Shown here piece by piece: positions 7,554 through 16,507 of a DNA stretch of 64,000 nt. This stretch comes from Hyphomicrobiaceae bacterium (GTDB lineage Bacteria; Pseudomonadota; Alphaproteobacteria; Rhizobiales; Hyphomicrobiaceae). The DNA is taken from the NCBI GenBank assembly GCA_002919265.1, contig PKEY01000085.1, positions 1 to 64,000 on the forward strand. Direction: 5' to 3'. The position numbers and the translations under genes are program-made. Each line of letters begins with the position of its first letter. The stretch's first letter is position 1. The notes under the pieces were generated by a model. It saw nothing but the letters and a program-made list of their open reading frames with translations. It was not told the DNA's origin and ran no database searches.

Positions 7554-9887
7554 ATGACAAGTGAAGGTGTGCGACCGGCCATGCCGGACGGGGTGAAATC
7601 CGGAAGCCTGGGGCTGGTCGCCGTCTTCACGGCAACGACATTCCTTTCGGCGCTCCTCCTGTTCTCCGTCCAGCCGCTGTTCACCAAGATGGTGCTGCCG
7701 GTGCTCGGCGGCTCACCATCGGTGTGGGCAGTGGCTTTGTGCTTCTTCCAGGGTGCGCTCCTTGCCGGCTACTGCTACGCGCACCTCCTGAACGGCTTCG
7801 TGCCGGCGCGGGCTGCCGGATGGGTTCACCTTGCTCTCTGCGGATTGGCCCTGCTGGCGCTGCCCATCAGCTTGCCGAGCGGATGGACGGAGCCACCGCC
7901 CGGCGATCCCTACCTGTGGCAGCTCGGTCTCTATACGGTCGCGATTGGGCTGCCGTTCTTGGCAGTGTCAGCAAATGCACCACTTTTGCAGGCCTGGTTC
8001 GCTGCGACCGGGCATCCTGCTGGACGCGATCCCTATTTCCTTTATGCGGCCAGCAATCTCGGCAGCCTGATTGCTCTTCTCGGCTACCCGTTCGTCCTCG
8101 AGCCGACGTTCGGCGCGCGAACTCTCGCAGATCTGTGGGCAATCGGCTTTATCGCGCTGCTAATTGCCATTGCCATTTGCTTCCTGACGCTACGAGGTCG
8201 GGCAGTCAGCAGCTTGTCGACGTCGGACCAAGCCGCCGGTACGCCTGCCGAGGCCCCAACGTGGTCTCGTCGAGTGGGCTGGGTGGGATTGGCACTTGTG
8301 CCATCAGCCTTGCTCACGGCTTTCACCACCCACATTTCCACGGACGTCGCCTCGGCGCCGCTTCTGTGGGTGCTGCCCCTTTCGCTTTATCTGCTCACAT
8401 TCGTGATCGTGTTCCGCGAGCGCGCGCTTATCCCGATGCGGGTGCTGCTCGCTTTGCACCTCGCGGCAGTGGTCGTTGCACTCCTGCAGCTATCACAGAC
8501 GCGGCATGGCGGCTGGGTTATCTCGAGTCTCACAGGCGTCGCGGTGTTTTTCACCTCGGCGCTGGTGGCCCACCGGACACTCTACGACCTGCGCCCTGCC
8601 CCGCGCTATCTCACGGAGTTCTATCTTTGGCTTTCGCTTGGCGGCGTGCTCGGCGGCCTGTTTGCAGCCCTCATCGCGCCGAAACTTTTCTCCGAGGTCT
8701 TCGAGTATCCACTCCTCCTTGCCCTGACGATGGCATGCCGTCCGGGCGCGCTGAATGTGTCGATCCGCAATCGTGACGAGCTCTTGCGTCTTTGGCTGAT
8801 CGGAGCGAGCGGTTTGCTCGCGCTCTACTGGGTGCCAGTTCTCCTGGGGCAGCTCCCCACATCGGGCCTCGAAGGGCTGTGGGGGGACTTGGCCAATCGG
8901 CTGAACCGGCTGGTCAACCGCTGGGGCGAAGCGGCGCTCCTCACTCTCGCCTTCAGTGTCCTGCTCTTGCTGTCCTTCCGGCATCCACCGAGGCAGGCGC
9001 TGATCGCGCTGCTCATGTTCCTCGCAGTGGTGATGCTGCCTTCAGGCGTGAAGCGCGGCGAGGCGCAGCGCAGCTACTTCGGCGTATATCGCGTCGCGCT
9101 TTCAAGCGACGGCGACTTCCACATCCTCACCCATGGCACGACGCTGCACGGTGCCCAGCGCATTCGGGACAGCGACGGTGCCTATCGGGACGATCTCACA
9201 CCGACCACGTACTACCATCCGAAAAGCCCAATGGCGCGGACCATCACCGCCGTGCGCGAGCGCCTCGCGCAGGAAGGGCGCAAGGGGCGTTACGGCATTA
9301 TCGGCCTCGGTACCGGTTCGCTGGCCTGCTACGCTCAGCCAGACGAGCAGTGGCGATTCTTTGAGATTGATCCCCTGGTCGTGCAGATTGCCAGCACACC
9401 GCAACACTTCAGTTTCCTGCAGCACTGCCAGCCCAATCCGGACATTGTGCTTGGCGATGCCCGGCTGACGATCGCGAAAGAGCCGCCGGAAAGCTTCGAT
9501 CTCATCATTGTCGACGCCTTTACGTCCGATGCCGTTCCCGTTCACCTGATGACGGCGGAGGCGCTGCGGCTCTACGCGTCGAAACTGACGCCCAACGGAA
9601 TCGTGCTGCTGCACATCTCCAATCGGTATCTGGACCTCGATTCCGTTCTCGCCGCGACCGCGCCTATGGTTCCAGAGCTCCACGGCCTCATTCTTTCTGA
9701 TGACGAGTCCGACGGCACCTACGCCACGTCCACTTCCACCGTGGCGATATTTTCAAAGAACGCAGCCGTTATCGACGCTTTCCGCAGTGAGCCGGATGCT
9801 TATGAACTGGAACCAAACGGCCTGCGTGGATGGACGGATGATCACTCGGACATTCTCGGGCCGTTGCTGGCGAGGGTGTGGAGATGA
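7554..9887 (+). CDS. Fused membrane (MFS-like)/spermidine synthase-domain protein
   Basis: The first 500 or so residues contain many transmembrane helices (for example VAVFTATTFLSALLLFSV, then repeated hydrophobic blocks to about 9030). The C-terminal 230 residues form a spermidine-synthase-like Rossmann domain: GIIGLGTGSLACYA binds the nucleotide-like cofactor, then WRFFEIDPLVV, VLGDARLTI and IIVDAFTSDAVP. The start at 7554 is set by CAGGAG five bases upstream; the upstream TTG at 7515 lacks a site. Such fusions are widespread in bacteria. Whether they make polyamines or methylate or aminopropylate another substrate is not known. Confidence 0.85.
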   Translation: MTSEGVRPAMPDGVKSGSLGLVAVFTATTFLSALLLFSVQPLFTKMVLPVLGGSPSVWAVALCFFQGALLAGYCYAHLLNGFVPARAAGWVHLALCGLALLALPISLPSGWTEPPPGDPYLWQLGLYTVAIGLPFLAVSANAPLLQAWFAATGHPAGRDPYFLYAASNLGSLIALLGYPFVLEPTFGARTLADLWAIGFIALLIAIAICFLTLRGRAVSSLSTSDQAAGTPAEAPTWSRRVGWVGLALVPSALLTAFTTHISTDVASAPLLWVLPLSLYLLTFVIVFRERALIPMRVLLALHLAAVVVALLQLSQTRHGGWVISSLTGVAVFFTSALVAHRTLYDLRPAPRYLTEFYLWLSLGGVLGGLFAALIAPKLFSEVFEYPLLLALTMACRPGALNVSIRNRDELLRLWLIGASGLLALYWVPVLLGQLPTSGLEGLWGDLANRLNRLVNRWGEAALLTLAFSVLLLLSFRHPPRQALIALLMFLAVVMLPSGVKRGEAQRSYFGVYRVALSSDGDFHILTHGTTLHGAQRIRDSDGAYRDDLTPTTYYHPKSPMARTITAVRERLAQEGRKGRYGIIGLGTGSLACYAQPDEQWRFFEIDPLVVQIASTPQHFSFLQHCQPNPDIVLGDARLTIAKEPPESFDLIIVDAFTSDAVPVHLMTAEALRLYASKLTPNGIVLLHISNRYLDLDSVLAATAPMVPELHGLILSDDESDGTYATSTSTVAIFSKNAAVIDAFRSEPDAYELEPNGLRGWTDDHSDILGPLLARVWR

Positions 9888-10171
9888 CCAAGCTGCCGCA
9901 AGCCCCTTCGCAAGATTCAGGAACCCATTACTCTTTCTGGTAGAGATAGTTAGCCTTTCGAACTCATTCTCTGCGTGAAGGATTATGGCAGATTCGCCAC
10001 GAACAATGGCGATTTTGCTCCCTATTCAGAGTTTCTTAAGACTCCCCTTTTCGCGCGTGCTAAGCATTCAGCGGCCGACCAATCTGACGGCTGAGTTGTT
10101 GTGGCGTACCCGGCGGCCGGATGGTCATGGCACCGCTGGCTTCCGGGCGAGTATCGGGGGGAGTTTGCGTT

Positions 10172-11110
10172 ATGTCCCGGAGTTTGCGTAATGCCGCTGT
10201 TGCCGTCGCAGCTGGAATGACCTTTGGTACGAGCAGCGTGCTCGCGGACGGCTACTACGCTGGGAGCATCAAAGATGCGGCACCAGTTCCGGCGCCTGAG
10301 ATTTATCAGTGGGATGGGTTATCGGTCGGTGTGGGTGTAGGCGTCGGTCGGTTTGATCAAGATGGATCGGCTAAGGCTTGGCGCAAGGACGAAGTCGATA
10401 AATTTAAAAAGAAGTGTTTTAGGTTTGGGTGCAAGTGGAAACACAAGGGCGGTTTTGACAGCGCCAAGGGGATGCATGAACACGCAAGCGAAGATGACTG
10501 GAATATCTTTGGAACAGTTCAAATTGGCTATGATAAATTATTGGGAGATCGATTTCTGATCGGTGCATTTGCAGATTTCGATCTCATCAAGGACTCGAGC
10601 CTGAATTTTTCGGAGAAAACTCCCTGGAAATCACTCACAGGTGAAATTGAACGGGAGTACATGTGGACAATCGGCGGTCGTGTCGGGTTCCTGGTAACTC
10701 CTCGCATTCTCGTTTACGGACTCGCTGGGTTCTCAAGAATGAACCTCGATGGCAACGTAAACGTGTTCTTCAAAGATCCCTTCAGGTATGGCAGCCACAG
10801 CAATCATACCGATTTGGGCTTGAGCGTTGATGAAACCGTCGACGGGTGGACTGCTGGTGGTGGATTGGAAGCTAAATTTGACAAGCGCCTATCTTTAAAA
10901 ATCGAATATCGCTATTCCAACTTTGATGGCATCAGCGCGAAAGTGCGTGAAGGCGATCACGATTCTTGGAAGAAGAATGGATACCTTTACACGCGTGACA
11001 TAACAGAGGGCGCGAAGCTAAATCTTGATGACACTGAGATTCATTCTATTCGCGCCGTACTCTCCTTTAAATTGGGAGCAGATGCAGAGAGCGCGGCTCC
11101 GCTGAAGTAG
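10172..11110 (+). CDS. Outer-membrane beta-barrel protein with signal peptide (Omp25/RopB-like), A+T-rich
   Basis: From the ATG at 10172 the product (312 residues) has a signal peptide: MSRSLRNAAVAVAAG, hydrophobic core, cleavage near VLA-DGYY. After a linker come alternating strands ending in the barrel pattern RAVLSFKLG. Phrases such as DRFLIGAFADFDL, YMWTIGGRVGFLVTP, RILVYGLAGFS and LSLKIEYRYSNFD are typical of the small OmpA-like/porin-family barrels of Rhizobiales. GGGGAG lies nine bases upstream. Codons are clearly richer in A and T than in flanking genes, especially at 10390-10620, which suggests acquisition by transfer or relaxed selection. A hairpin terminator follows at 11132. Confidence 0.72.
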   Translation: MSRSLRNAAVAVAAGMTFGTSSVLADGYYAGSIKDAAPVPAPEIYQWDGLSVGVGVGVGRFDQDGSAKAWRKDEVDKFKKKCFRFGCKWKHKGGFDSAKGMHEHASEDDWNIFGTVQIGYDKLLGDRFLIGAFADFDLIKDSSLNFSEKTPWKSLTGEIEREYMWTIGGRVGFLVTPRILVYGLAGFSRMNLDGNVNVFFKDPFRYGSHSNHTDLGLSVDETVDGWTAGGGLEAKFDKRLSLKIEYRYSNFDGISAKVREGDHDSWKKNGYLYTRDITEGAKLNLDDTEIHSIRAVLSFKLGADAESAAPLK

Positions 11111-11131
11111 AACGTCTCACCGACTATGTGG

Positions 11132-11165
11132 GGCACGGTAACCGCCGTGCCTCGCATTTATTTTC
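11132..11165 (+). terminator. Rho-independent-like terminator after the barrel gene
   Basis: A 7-bp stem GGCACGG/CCGTGCC (11132-11138 with 11145-11151) encloses a 6-base loop, and a T-rich tract (ATTTATTTTC) follows a few bases later. It lies 22 bases after the stop of the outer-membrane barrel gene. Confidence 0.6.
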
Positions 11166-11262
11166 AATTCAGGCGTTCAGCCGCCTGTAGAACGATGGCC
11201 GGCTAGCTAGCATAAGGTGCCGACCAGCTGAGCTCGTCTGTTAGCACGACGCGCCTGTACCG

Positions 11263-12210
11263 TCACCTCGCCCCCCGCTTCATCACCGCGGATGCGAGCA
11301 GGCCCGCCCCCACGGCAATCGTCACGGTGAAAATCCCGTATAGCAGCGGCCGGCGAAAGGCGAAGTTGTGGAGCCAGAGTTCTAGACCCTCGCGTTCGAG
11401 CCTGACGCGAGCTGTGTAGGTGCTGATAATCTGGCCATTGCGGAAAAGATAGACGCGGACGTCGAGCGGCCCGACGGGCACGTTGGCCGGCAGGTTGACC
11501 GCCGCCCGGAACAGGCTGCGGCCAATGAAAACGACGCCATAGTCCTCCTGGACGTAGAGGCCATCCTTCTGCTTGAGACGCACGACCGCTTCAGCGAACT
11601 CCTGCAGCTCGGCCGTTGTGACGCCCGTCTCCCACCCCTGCACCGGCGTCATGCGCACGTACTCGAACCCGATGTCGTTCTCCCGCAGCACCAGCGGATT
11701 GGTTATCTCGTCCAGCGGCCGCGTGGACAAAATGGCGTAGTAGCTCGGAACGCTCTCAAAGGTGATCGAGTGCGTGTTGATCCAGATGCCGGCCACGTTG
11801 CTCTTGCGCCGGGCAACAAGCCGGGTTGGCGTGCCCTCCAGCACGATGACGATATCGTAAAGGCCGGACTCCGCCGTCGATTGCCGGCTGTGATCAACGG
11901 CGCCGAAAATGACGATTTCCGTTCCGGTGAAACTGGAGGTCACCGCGACGGCGCGCGACGAAACATCGGCCTGGACAGTCTCCCGCGGAGCGGTGTCAGG
12001 GGGCACGGGCTGCGCAGGTTGCGAACGCTGAGTCTGTTCTGCCGGGCTTTCAGCCTTTGGCTGAGGGGCGGAGGCGGGAGGCCGAGCAGGTGAAGCAGAG
12101 GGCTGCCGCCGCTGGGCCTCGGCCATCTCGATGCCGGCGAGCATGGTCAGGCCCAACAATACGAGGACCGCCCCCCAAACTCCTCTCCAAACTCGCCGGT
12201 TGAGCCTCAA
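11263..12210 (-). CDS. TIGR02186 family membrane-anchored periplasmic protein
   Basis: This 315-residue protein has an N-terminal signal/anchor (VLVLLGLTMLAGIEMAEA), a Pro/Ala/Ser-rich linker, and a conserved periplasmic domain containing FTGTEIVIFGAVD and LYDIVIVLEGTP. A final transmembrane helix runs GIFTVTIAVGAGLLASAVM, near residues 290-310. This is the TIGR02186 architecture, which in alphaproteobacteria commonly follows a TauE/SafE exporter gene, as it does here: the start overlaps the exporter stop by 4 bases. It may be an accessory protein of the exporter, but its biochemical role is unknown. Confidence 0.82.
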   Translation of the reverse strand: MRLNRRVWRGVWGAVLVLLGLTMLAGIEMAEAQRRQPSASPARPPASAPQPKAESPAEQTQRSQPAQPVPPDTAPRETVQADVSSRAVAVTSSFTGTEIVIFGAVDHSRQSTAESGLYDIVIVLEGTPTRLVARRKSNVAGIWINTHSITFESVPSYYAILSTRPLDEITNPLVLRENDIGFEYVRMTPVQGWETGVTTAELQEFAEAVVRLKQKDGLYVQEDYGVVFIGRSLFRAAVNLPANVPVGPLDVRVYLFRNGQIISTYTARVRLEREGLELWLHNFAFRRPLLYGIFTVTIAVGAGLLASAVMKRGAR

Positions 12211-13136
12211 AGCCTGCCCCCGACAACGCCGCTGATTGAATACTCATCTGCCGGGGTCGCTACCAAGCCCCAGCCGATGCGAATGCAGACAAGCAGGACC
12301 AAGCCCGCCAGAAGAAAGCGCAGCTGCTCCCCCTGGAGCTTCTGTCCCGCCGCCGCGCCAAACTGGGCACCGACGACGCCACCGATCATCAACAGCACAG
12401 CCAGAACAACGTCGACGGTCTTGTTTTCCGTCGCGTGCAGAATGGTGGTGAAGGCTGTGACGAACACGATCTGAAACAGCGATGTACCGACCACCACGTT
12501 CGTCGGTACGCGCAGCAGGTAGATCATTGCGGGCACCATGATGAATCCGCCGCCCACACCCATGATGGCGCCCAGCAAACCGACGACCATCCCGATCGCG
12601 ATGGGCGGAATGGCGCTGATGTAGAGCTTCGACCGGTGGAAGCGCATCTTGAAGGGCATCTTGTGCATCCAGATGTGCTGTCCCGGTCGCTTCACACTAA
12701 CTGGCTTGCCGCTACGGGCCTTGTGCATCGCGTTGATGCTTTCCATCAGCATCAACACGCCGATGACGCCGAGGAATGTGACGTAGGCGAGTGCAACGAA
12801 CAGTTCGAACTGGCCAATCTGCCGCAAGAGCTTCACCGCCTCGACGCCGAGGAGTGACCCGACGAGGCCCCCCGCGAGCAGGACCGTGCCCATCTTGATG
12901 TCGACGTTATTGCGGCGCCACTGCGCGACCGCTCCGGAGACGGAAGAAGCAACGATTTGGGCGGCTTCGGTACCAACAGCAACGGCGGCGGGAACCCCGG
13001 AAAAGATGAGCAGCGGCGTCATGAGAAATCCGCCGCCGATCCCAAAAAGGCCAGACAGAAATCCCACAGCCCCACCCATCCCGAGAAACAGGAAGACGTT
13101 CACGGACATCTCGGCGATGGGAAGGTAGATATTCAT
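12207..13136 (-). CDS. Sulfite exporter TauE/SafE family protein
   Basis: This 309-residue inner-membrane protein has about eight transmembrane helices. It contains the internally repeated TauE/SafE (DUF81) motif: GGAVGFLSGLFGIGGGFLMTP near the N-terminus and GLLGAIMGVGGGFIMVPAMI in the second half. Family members export sulfite, sulfoacetate or other anions, or in some lineages import them. It is translationally coupled to the TIGR02186 gene. Sulfite export would fit the xsc gene elsewhere in the window, but the two loci are 40 kb apart. The start codon at 13136 has no strong ribosome site, and an alternative ATG lies nine codons further in. Confidence 0.85.
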   Translation of the reverse strand: MNIYLPIAEMSVNVFLFLGMGGAVGFLSGLFGIGGGFLMTPLLIFSGVPAAVAVGTEAAQIVASSVSGAVAQWRRNNVDIKMGTVLLAGGLVGSLLGVEAVKLLRQIGQFELFVALAYVTFLGVIGVLMLMESINAMHKARSGKPVSVKRPGQHIWMHKMPFKMRFHRSKLYISAIPPIAIGMVVGLLGAIMGVGGGFIMVPAMIYLLRVPTNVVVGTSLFQIVFVTAFTTILHATENKTVDVVLAVLLMIGGVVGAQFGAAAGQKLQGEQLRFLLAGLVLLVCIRIGWGLVATPADEYSISGVVGGRL

Positions 13137-13303
13137 GACGACCGAGACGACGCCTGTCCCCAGAATTTCGGCTCCCGATCGGAGCCGCGTTCGCGGCAGG
13201 AGCCATACTCAGCCGGTGTGGCCATTTTGCGAGATCTAGTGTGTCCTAGTTAAGCCAGTGAGCAGTTCACCGGTCAATGGCCATTTCATTGAATAAGCTG
13301 AAA

Positions 13304-13321
13304 TGTTCCGGAATAGGAACA
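13304..13321. promoter_or_regulatory. Short inverted repeat, possible operator
   Basis: TGTTCC and GGAACA form a 6-bp inverted repeat with a 6-base spacer. It lies between the DUF488 stop and the TauE/SafE start, about 170 bases upstream of the exporter on its transcribed strand. The symmetry suits a dimeric repressor, but there is only one copy and no recognised consensus. Confidence 0.25.
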
Positions 13322-13373
13322 GCTGGAAGCGAGGAAAAGAGTCGTCCCCTTACTTAGGCAGGGCTTTGGAAGC

Positions 13374-13727
13374 TCAAAGCCCCTCTTCCAGCACCGCCTT
13401 CAGCACGACCGCGTTGTTTTTCTCCTGGTCACGCTTGGCGTAAAGCAGTGTCAGGGTCCCGGATTTCGCCAACTCGCGAAGGCGGTCCAGAATGGCCTGT
13501 TTTTCCGGCCCTTTGAGCTCTGCGCGATAGCGGCGCTCGAACTCCTTCCATTTGCTGGGGTTTTCTAGGAACGCGCGGCGAAGCTCGTCGCTTGGCGCAA
13601 TGTCTTTGACCCAATCTTCAATGCGCGCCCTTTCCCGTTTAAGACCGCGCGGCCAAAGACGGTCCACCAATACGCGATGGCCATCCTGTGGGCTTGGGGG
13701 ATCATAAATACGTTTACAAACAATCAT
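13374..13727 (-). CDS. DUF488 family protein (YeaO-like)
   Basis: From the ATG at 13727 the product is 117 residues, normal for the family. It contains the DUF488 signature RIYDPPSPQDGHRVLVDRLW followed by PRGLKRERARIEDWVKDIAP. It also has SDELRRAF and a C-terminal LTLLYAKRDQEKNNAVVL segment. Longer versions beginning at 13985 would overlap the preceding Sel1 gene and its terminator, so I reject them. Function is unknown; some DUF488 proteins bind metals or nucleic acid. Confidence 0.85.
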   Translation of the reverse strand: MIVCKRIYDPPSPQDGHRVLVDRLWPRGLKRERARIEDWVKDIAPSDELRRAFLENPSKWKEFERRYRAELKGPEKQAILDRLRELAKSGTLTLLYAKRDQEKNNAVVLKAVLEEGL

Positions 13728-13754
13728 GGTAACTCGCCTGCCAGCATGGAGCGC

Positions 13755-13786
13755 AAAAACAAAAAAGGGGCTGTCCGCCCCTTTTC
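13755..13786 (-). terminator. Rho-independent terminator of the PodJ-like gene
   Basis: On the minus strand AAAAGGGGC pairs with GCCCCTTTT (13763-13771 with 13777-13785) around a 5-base loop, and a run of T broken by one G follows. It begins immediately after the stop codon at 13787 and separates this gene from the DUF488 gene. Confidence 0.85.
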
Positions 13787-16507
13787 TCAACCTTGCTTCT
13801 CCCGCAATTTCCAGAGTTCGCCCGCAGTGCGAACATCGTTGACCGTTGGCTCGGAAGGCTTCGGCTTCCACGACTGGACCATGGCTTCGGCCGTTTTCAG
13901 CTCGCTCGCGCCGAGCATCCACTTCACCCGATCCCGACGGCGCGCCGCCTCCTGGTCGCCACCGCGTGCCGCCAGCGCAAACCACTTATAAGCCTGCTTC
14001 AGGTCACGTTCGACACCGTGACCGGATTCATAGAGAACAGCCAAGTTGTATTGACTGTCAACCAATCCGCGCGCGGCTGCCTCCTCGAACCAGTAGGCCG
14101 CGGTCTTGAAGTCGGACGACGCGCCGTTTGCGACGAGGACGGCGAAGTTATGCATCGCCTTCACGTGCCCCTTCTCGGCCGCGCTCCGATACCACGCCAT
14201 GGCACGCCCACGATCCATCGGCACGCCAAGGCCGCGCTCGTAAAGGGTACCCAATCGGTATTGGGCCGGAGCAAAGCCGCGCGACGCAGAGCGCTGATAC
14301 CAGGTCACAGCCTCGGTCAGATTACGCTCCACCCCCCGGCCTTCGTCGAAGCGTAGCGCCACCTCAAACTCAGCCGAAGGATCGCCGTTTGCAGCAGCCA
14401 ACCGCAGGGAGAGCGGCCCAACGGCTGCTGGCGGCATGAGATTGCTGGCTTGCGGTTTCTGCGACGGCAGCGAGGGGGCCTGCACCGGACCAGCATCGTC
14501 CGGCGTGTAGGCTGCGGGGCTCGAGCTGGTCCCGAAATCGCCGATGGAGAGCACGCCGTGGTCGACAATGCTGCCCGGCAGGGGGATCGCCGTCCGCGTG
14601 TTCCGCTTCTGATCATCAGGGACTGGCGTTGCTGGCCCGAGGGCGGGCGGATCCTCGATGATGATGCCGGGCGCCTCGGATTCCGCTTTCGCGCCGGCGG
14701 CCGGTTGCACCTTTTCCCCGACAAACATGCCCTCGAGCGACTTGGAGATTGAGGCGGGGATGAACGCATCCAGGCTATGCTCGCCTTTGTACACGCTGTA
14801 ACCCGTCACGCCGACGCCCGCAGCAAGAACAACCGCCAATGTGGCCATGAGCAGACCGGTGACGGGACGCGCGCCAGCCGCTCGCCGGAAGCGGCCACCA
14901 GATGGACTCTCGTGTTGCGCCTCCTCGGAAGCCTTGCGGGCGGCCCGACGCGCCGCAGCAAGAAACTCTTCCCGGCTCGTCCGAAGCGGAACAGTCGGGG
15001 CCGCGGGCTGATCCGATTTCGCGCTCTCCTCTTTAATATCCTCGGCTTCGCTCATCTGCGCGCCATCGCCCCGCGCTTCCGGGCTGGAGGCTTCTGGGAT
15101 TGAAGTGCCTTCGACCACCTCGGCTTCCAGCACAGCCTCGGACTCTTTCCTTTCGAATGCCGCCGACCGCGACGTCCCGAAGGCATAGACGGGATCAGAA
15201 GCCGCCGGCTTCTCGGCATGGGTTTGTTCCCAACGCGCGGGCTGCGAATGCTCTCTCCTCAGCGACCGCATCTGCTCGAGCGCATCCATGCGGTCGAGCA
15301 AACTGACAACCGCCTCCTGAATGGCTGCAAGCGCACCAGCCGTCTGATGGTCGTTTTGCCGTTGAGTATAAACAAACTCCGCGATCACCTCGTGAAGCTC
15401 GCGCAGGCGCTCCAAGGCCGCCCGGTCTCCTGACACGCCCTTCTTGGAGAGCTGTTCGGCGACAGCCTCGGCAATAGCGGCGAGCCGGTCCTCATCGAGC
15501 AACCGTTGTTCAAATAGCTTCTCAAGGTGCTCGTCGGAAACTTGATTCAATAAGTGCCTAATGTGTCCGTCAATTTCGTCGAGCTGTGCAAGCCGAAGGT
15601 TCGCACGTTCGACATGATCGGCGAGCTCGCCGATATGCGCCTCAACCGCGCGTAGATCGTCGATGTGAGCTTGCCTTGCGATCTCGCCGAGGGCTGAGCC
15701 GAGCTTTTTCTCGATCCGTTCAAGCCGCGTCTCCAGTGCCGAAACGGAGCCCAGATTGACCTGGGAAAGCAGTTTCTCGACGTTTGCGGCGATCTCCTCG
15801 AAGCGCGTTTCAAGCCGATCTGAATTGCCCGCGCTGTCACTGCCGTTTCTGGACCGATGGTTTTCGGGCTCCGGCTCGTAAATTCGGGTCAACGCCTCGG
15901 CTGAAGTCCGGTCCCATTCACTATCCTGATCATCCTCAAAAGAGTGGCGCATAGCCGTGCCCCCGGCGGAGGCAGCCGCTCCGGACGAATGGGAAGACCA
16001 ATGATCGTTGAGCTGGACCGCAGCCGAACGAAGCGGCGGTGGCGCTTCCGCAGAACGGTACCAGTGCGATTGCGACTGGCCGCTCTGAAAATCCGATGAT
16101 CTGCCGGAAGTCGTATTCTTGGAAGTGTAGTCGGTTGGCCAGAAGCTTTCAGGCTCCTCGTTGCCCCGCGAGAAGGCTTCCTGGGTATCCGAAGCTCTTG
16201 TTTCCTCTCTGGAAGCGATGCGATCGCTCAGCGCAGCGATGCTCTGCTCGATGCGCGCGAAGGCTTCCTTCAATTCAGGGGGAGCAGAGTTGCGAGCCGC
16301 CTGCGCTTCCTCGGCCATATGCACGAGCCGAGCGTGCATGTTTTCCAAGGTCGCCTGCTGCCGCTCGTCAGCATTGGCGATGTGTTCGGCAATGCGCTGT
16401 AAAAGGGCCTTGACCTCTCCCGCGCCACATCCAGCGCCCCGTGAGCGGTGACCCGTATCTCCGCCGAAGGCACCGCTCATCGGATTGTAGTCGTTATCGT
16501 AGGACAT
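13787..16507 (-). CDS. PodJ-like polarity protein: coiled coil, one membrane helix, periplasmic Sel1 repeats
   Basis: This 906-residue protein has a long, acidic, coiled-coil-rich cytoplasmic part (about residues 20-430, with heptad stretches such as ALETRLERIEKKLG). A disordered linker follows, then a single transmembrane helix near 545-567 (LLMATLAVVLAAGVGVTG), a Pro-rich periplasmic linker and about four Sel1-type repeats from residue 700 to 860 (for example ALRFDEGRGVERNLTEAVTW). This is the order seen in the Caulobacter polarity factor PodJ and its rhizobial relatives. There is no peptidoglycan-binding domain after the Sel1 repeats, unlike full-length PodJ. GGAGAGG precedes the ATG. A role in polar organisation is inferred from architecture only. 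Confidence 0.72.
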   Translation of the reverse strand: MSYDNDYNPMSGAFGGDTGHRSRGAGCGAGEVKALLQRIAEHIANADERQQATLENMHARLVHMAEEAQAARNSAPPELKEAFARIEQSIAALSDRIASREETRASDTQEAFSRGNEEPESFWPTDYTSKNTTSGRSSDFQSGQSQSHWYRSAEAPPPLRSAAVQLNDHWSSHSSGAAASAGGTAMRHSFEDDQDSEWDRTSAEALTRIYEPEPENHRSRNGSDSAGNSDRLETRFEEIAANVEKLLSQVNLGSVSALETRLERIEKKLGSALGEIARQAHIDDLRAVEAHIGELADHVERANLRLAQLDEIDGHIRHLLNQVSDEHLEKLFEQRLLDEDRLAAIAEAVAEQLSKKGVSGDRAALERLRELHEVIAEFVYTQRQNDHQTAGALAAIQEAVVSLLDRMDALEQMRSLRREHSQPARWEQTHAEKPAASDPVYAFGTSRSAAFERKESEAVLEAEVVEGTSIPEASSPEARGDGAQMSEAEDIKEESAKSDQPAAPTVPLRTSREEFLAAARRAARKASEEAQHESPSGGRFRRAAGARPVTGLLMATLAVVLAAGVGVTGYSVYKGEHSLDAFIPASISKSLEGMFVGEKVQPAAGAKAESEAPGIIIEDPPALGPATPVPDDQKRNTRTAIPLPGSIVDHGVLSIGDFGTSSSPAAYTPDDAGPVQAPSLPSQKPQASNLMPPAAVGPLSLRLAAANGDPSAEFEVALRFDEGRGVERNLTEAVTWYQRSASRGFAPAQYRLGTLYERGLGVPMDRGRAMAWYRSAAEKGHVKAMHNFAVLVANGASSDFKTAAYWFEEAAARGLVDSQYNLAVLYESGHGVERDLKQAYKWFALAARGGDQEAARRRDRVKWMLGASELKTAEAMVQSWKPKPSEPTVNDVRTAGELWKLREKQG

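Noticed and set aside
7724..8776. 350-codon plus-strand frame
   Set aside because: It lies in another frame of the membrane/spermidine-synthase gene and translates to Arg/Pro-rich sequence without homology.
10121..10171. Upstream extension of the barrel gene
   Set aside because: The extra 17 residues precede a good signal peptide and bury its positive N-terminus; the ATG at 10172 has a ribosome site.
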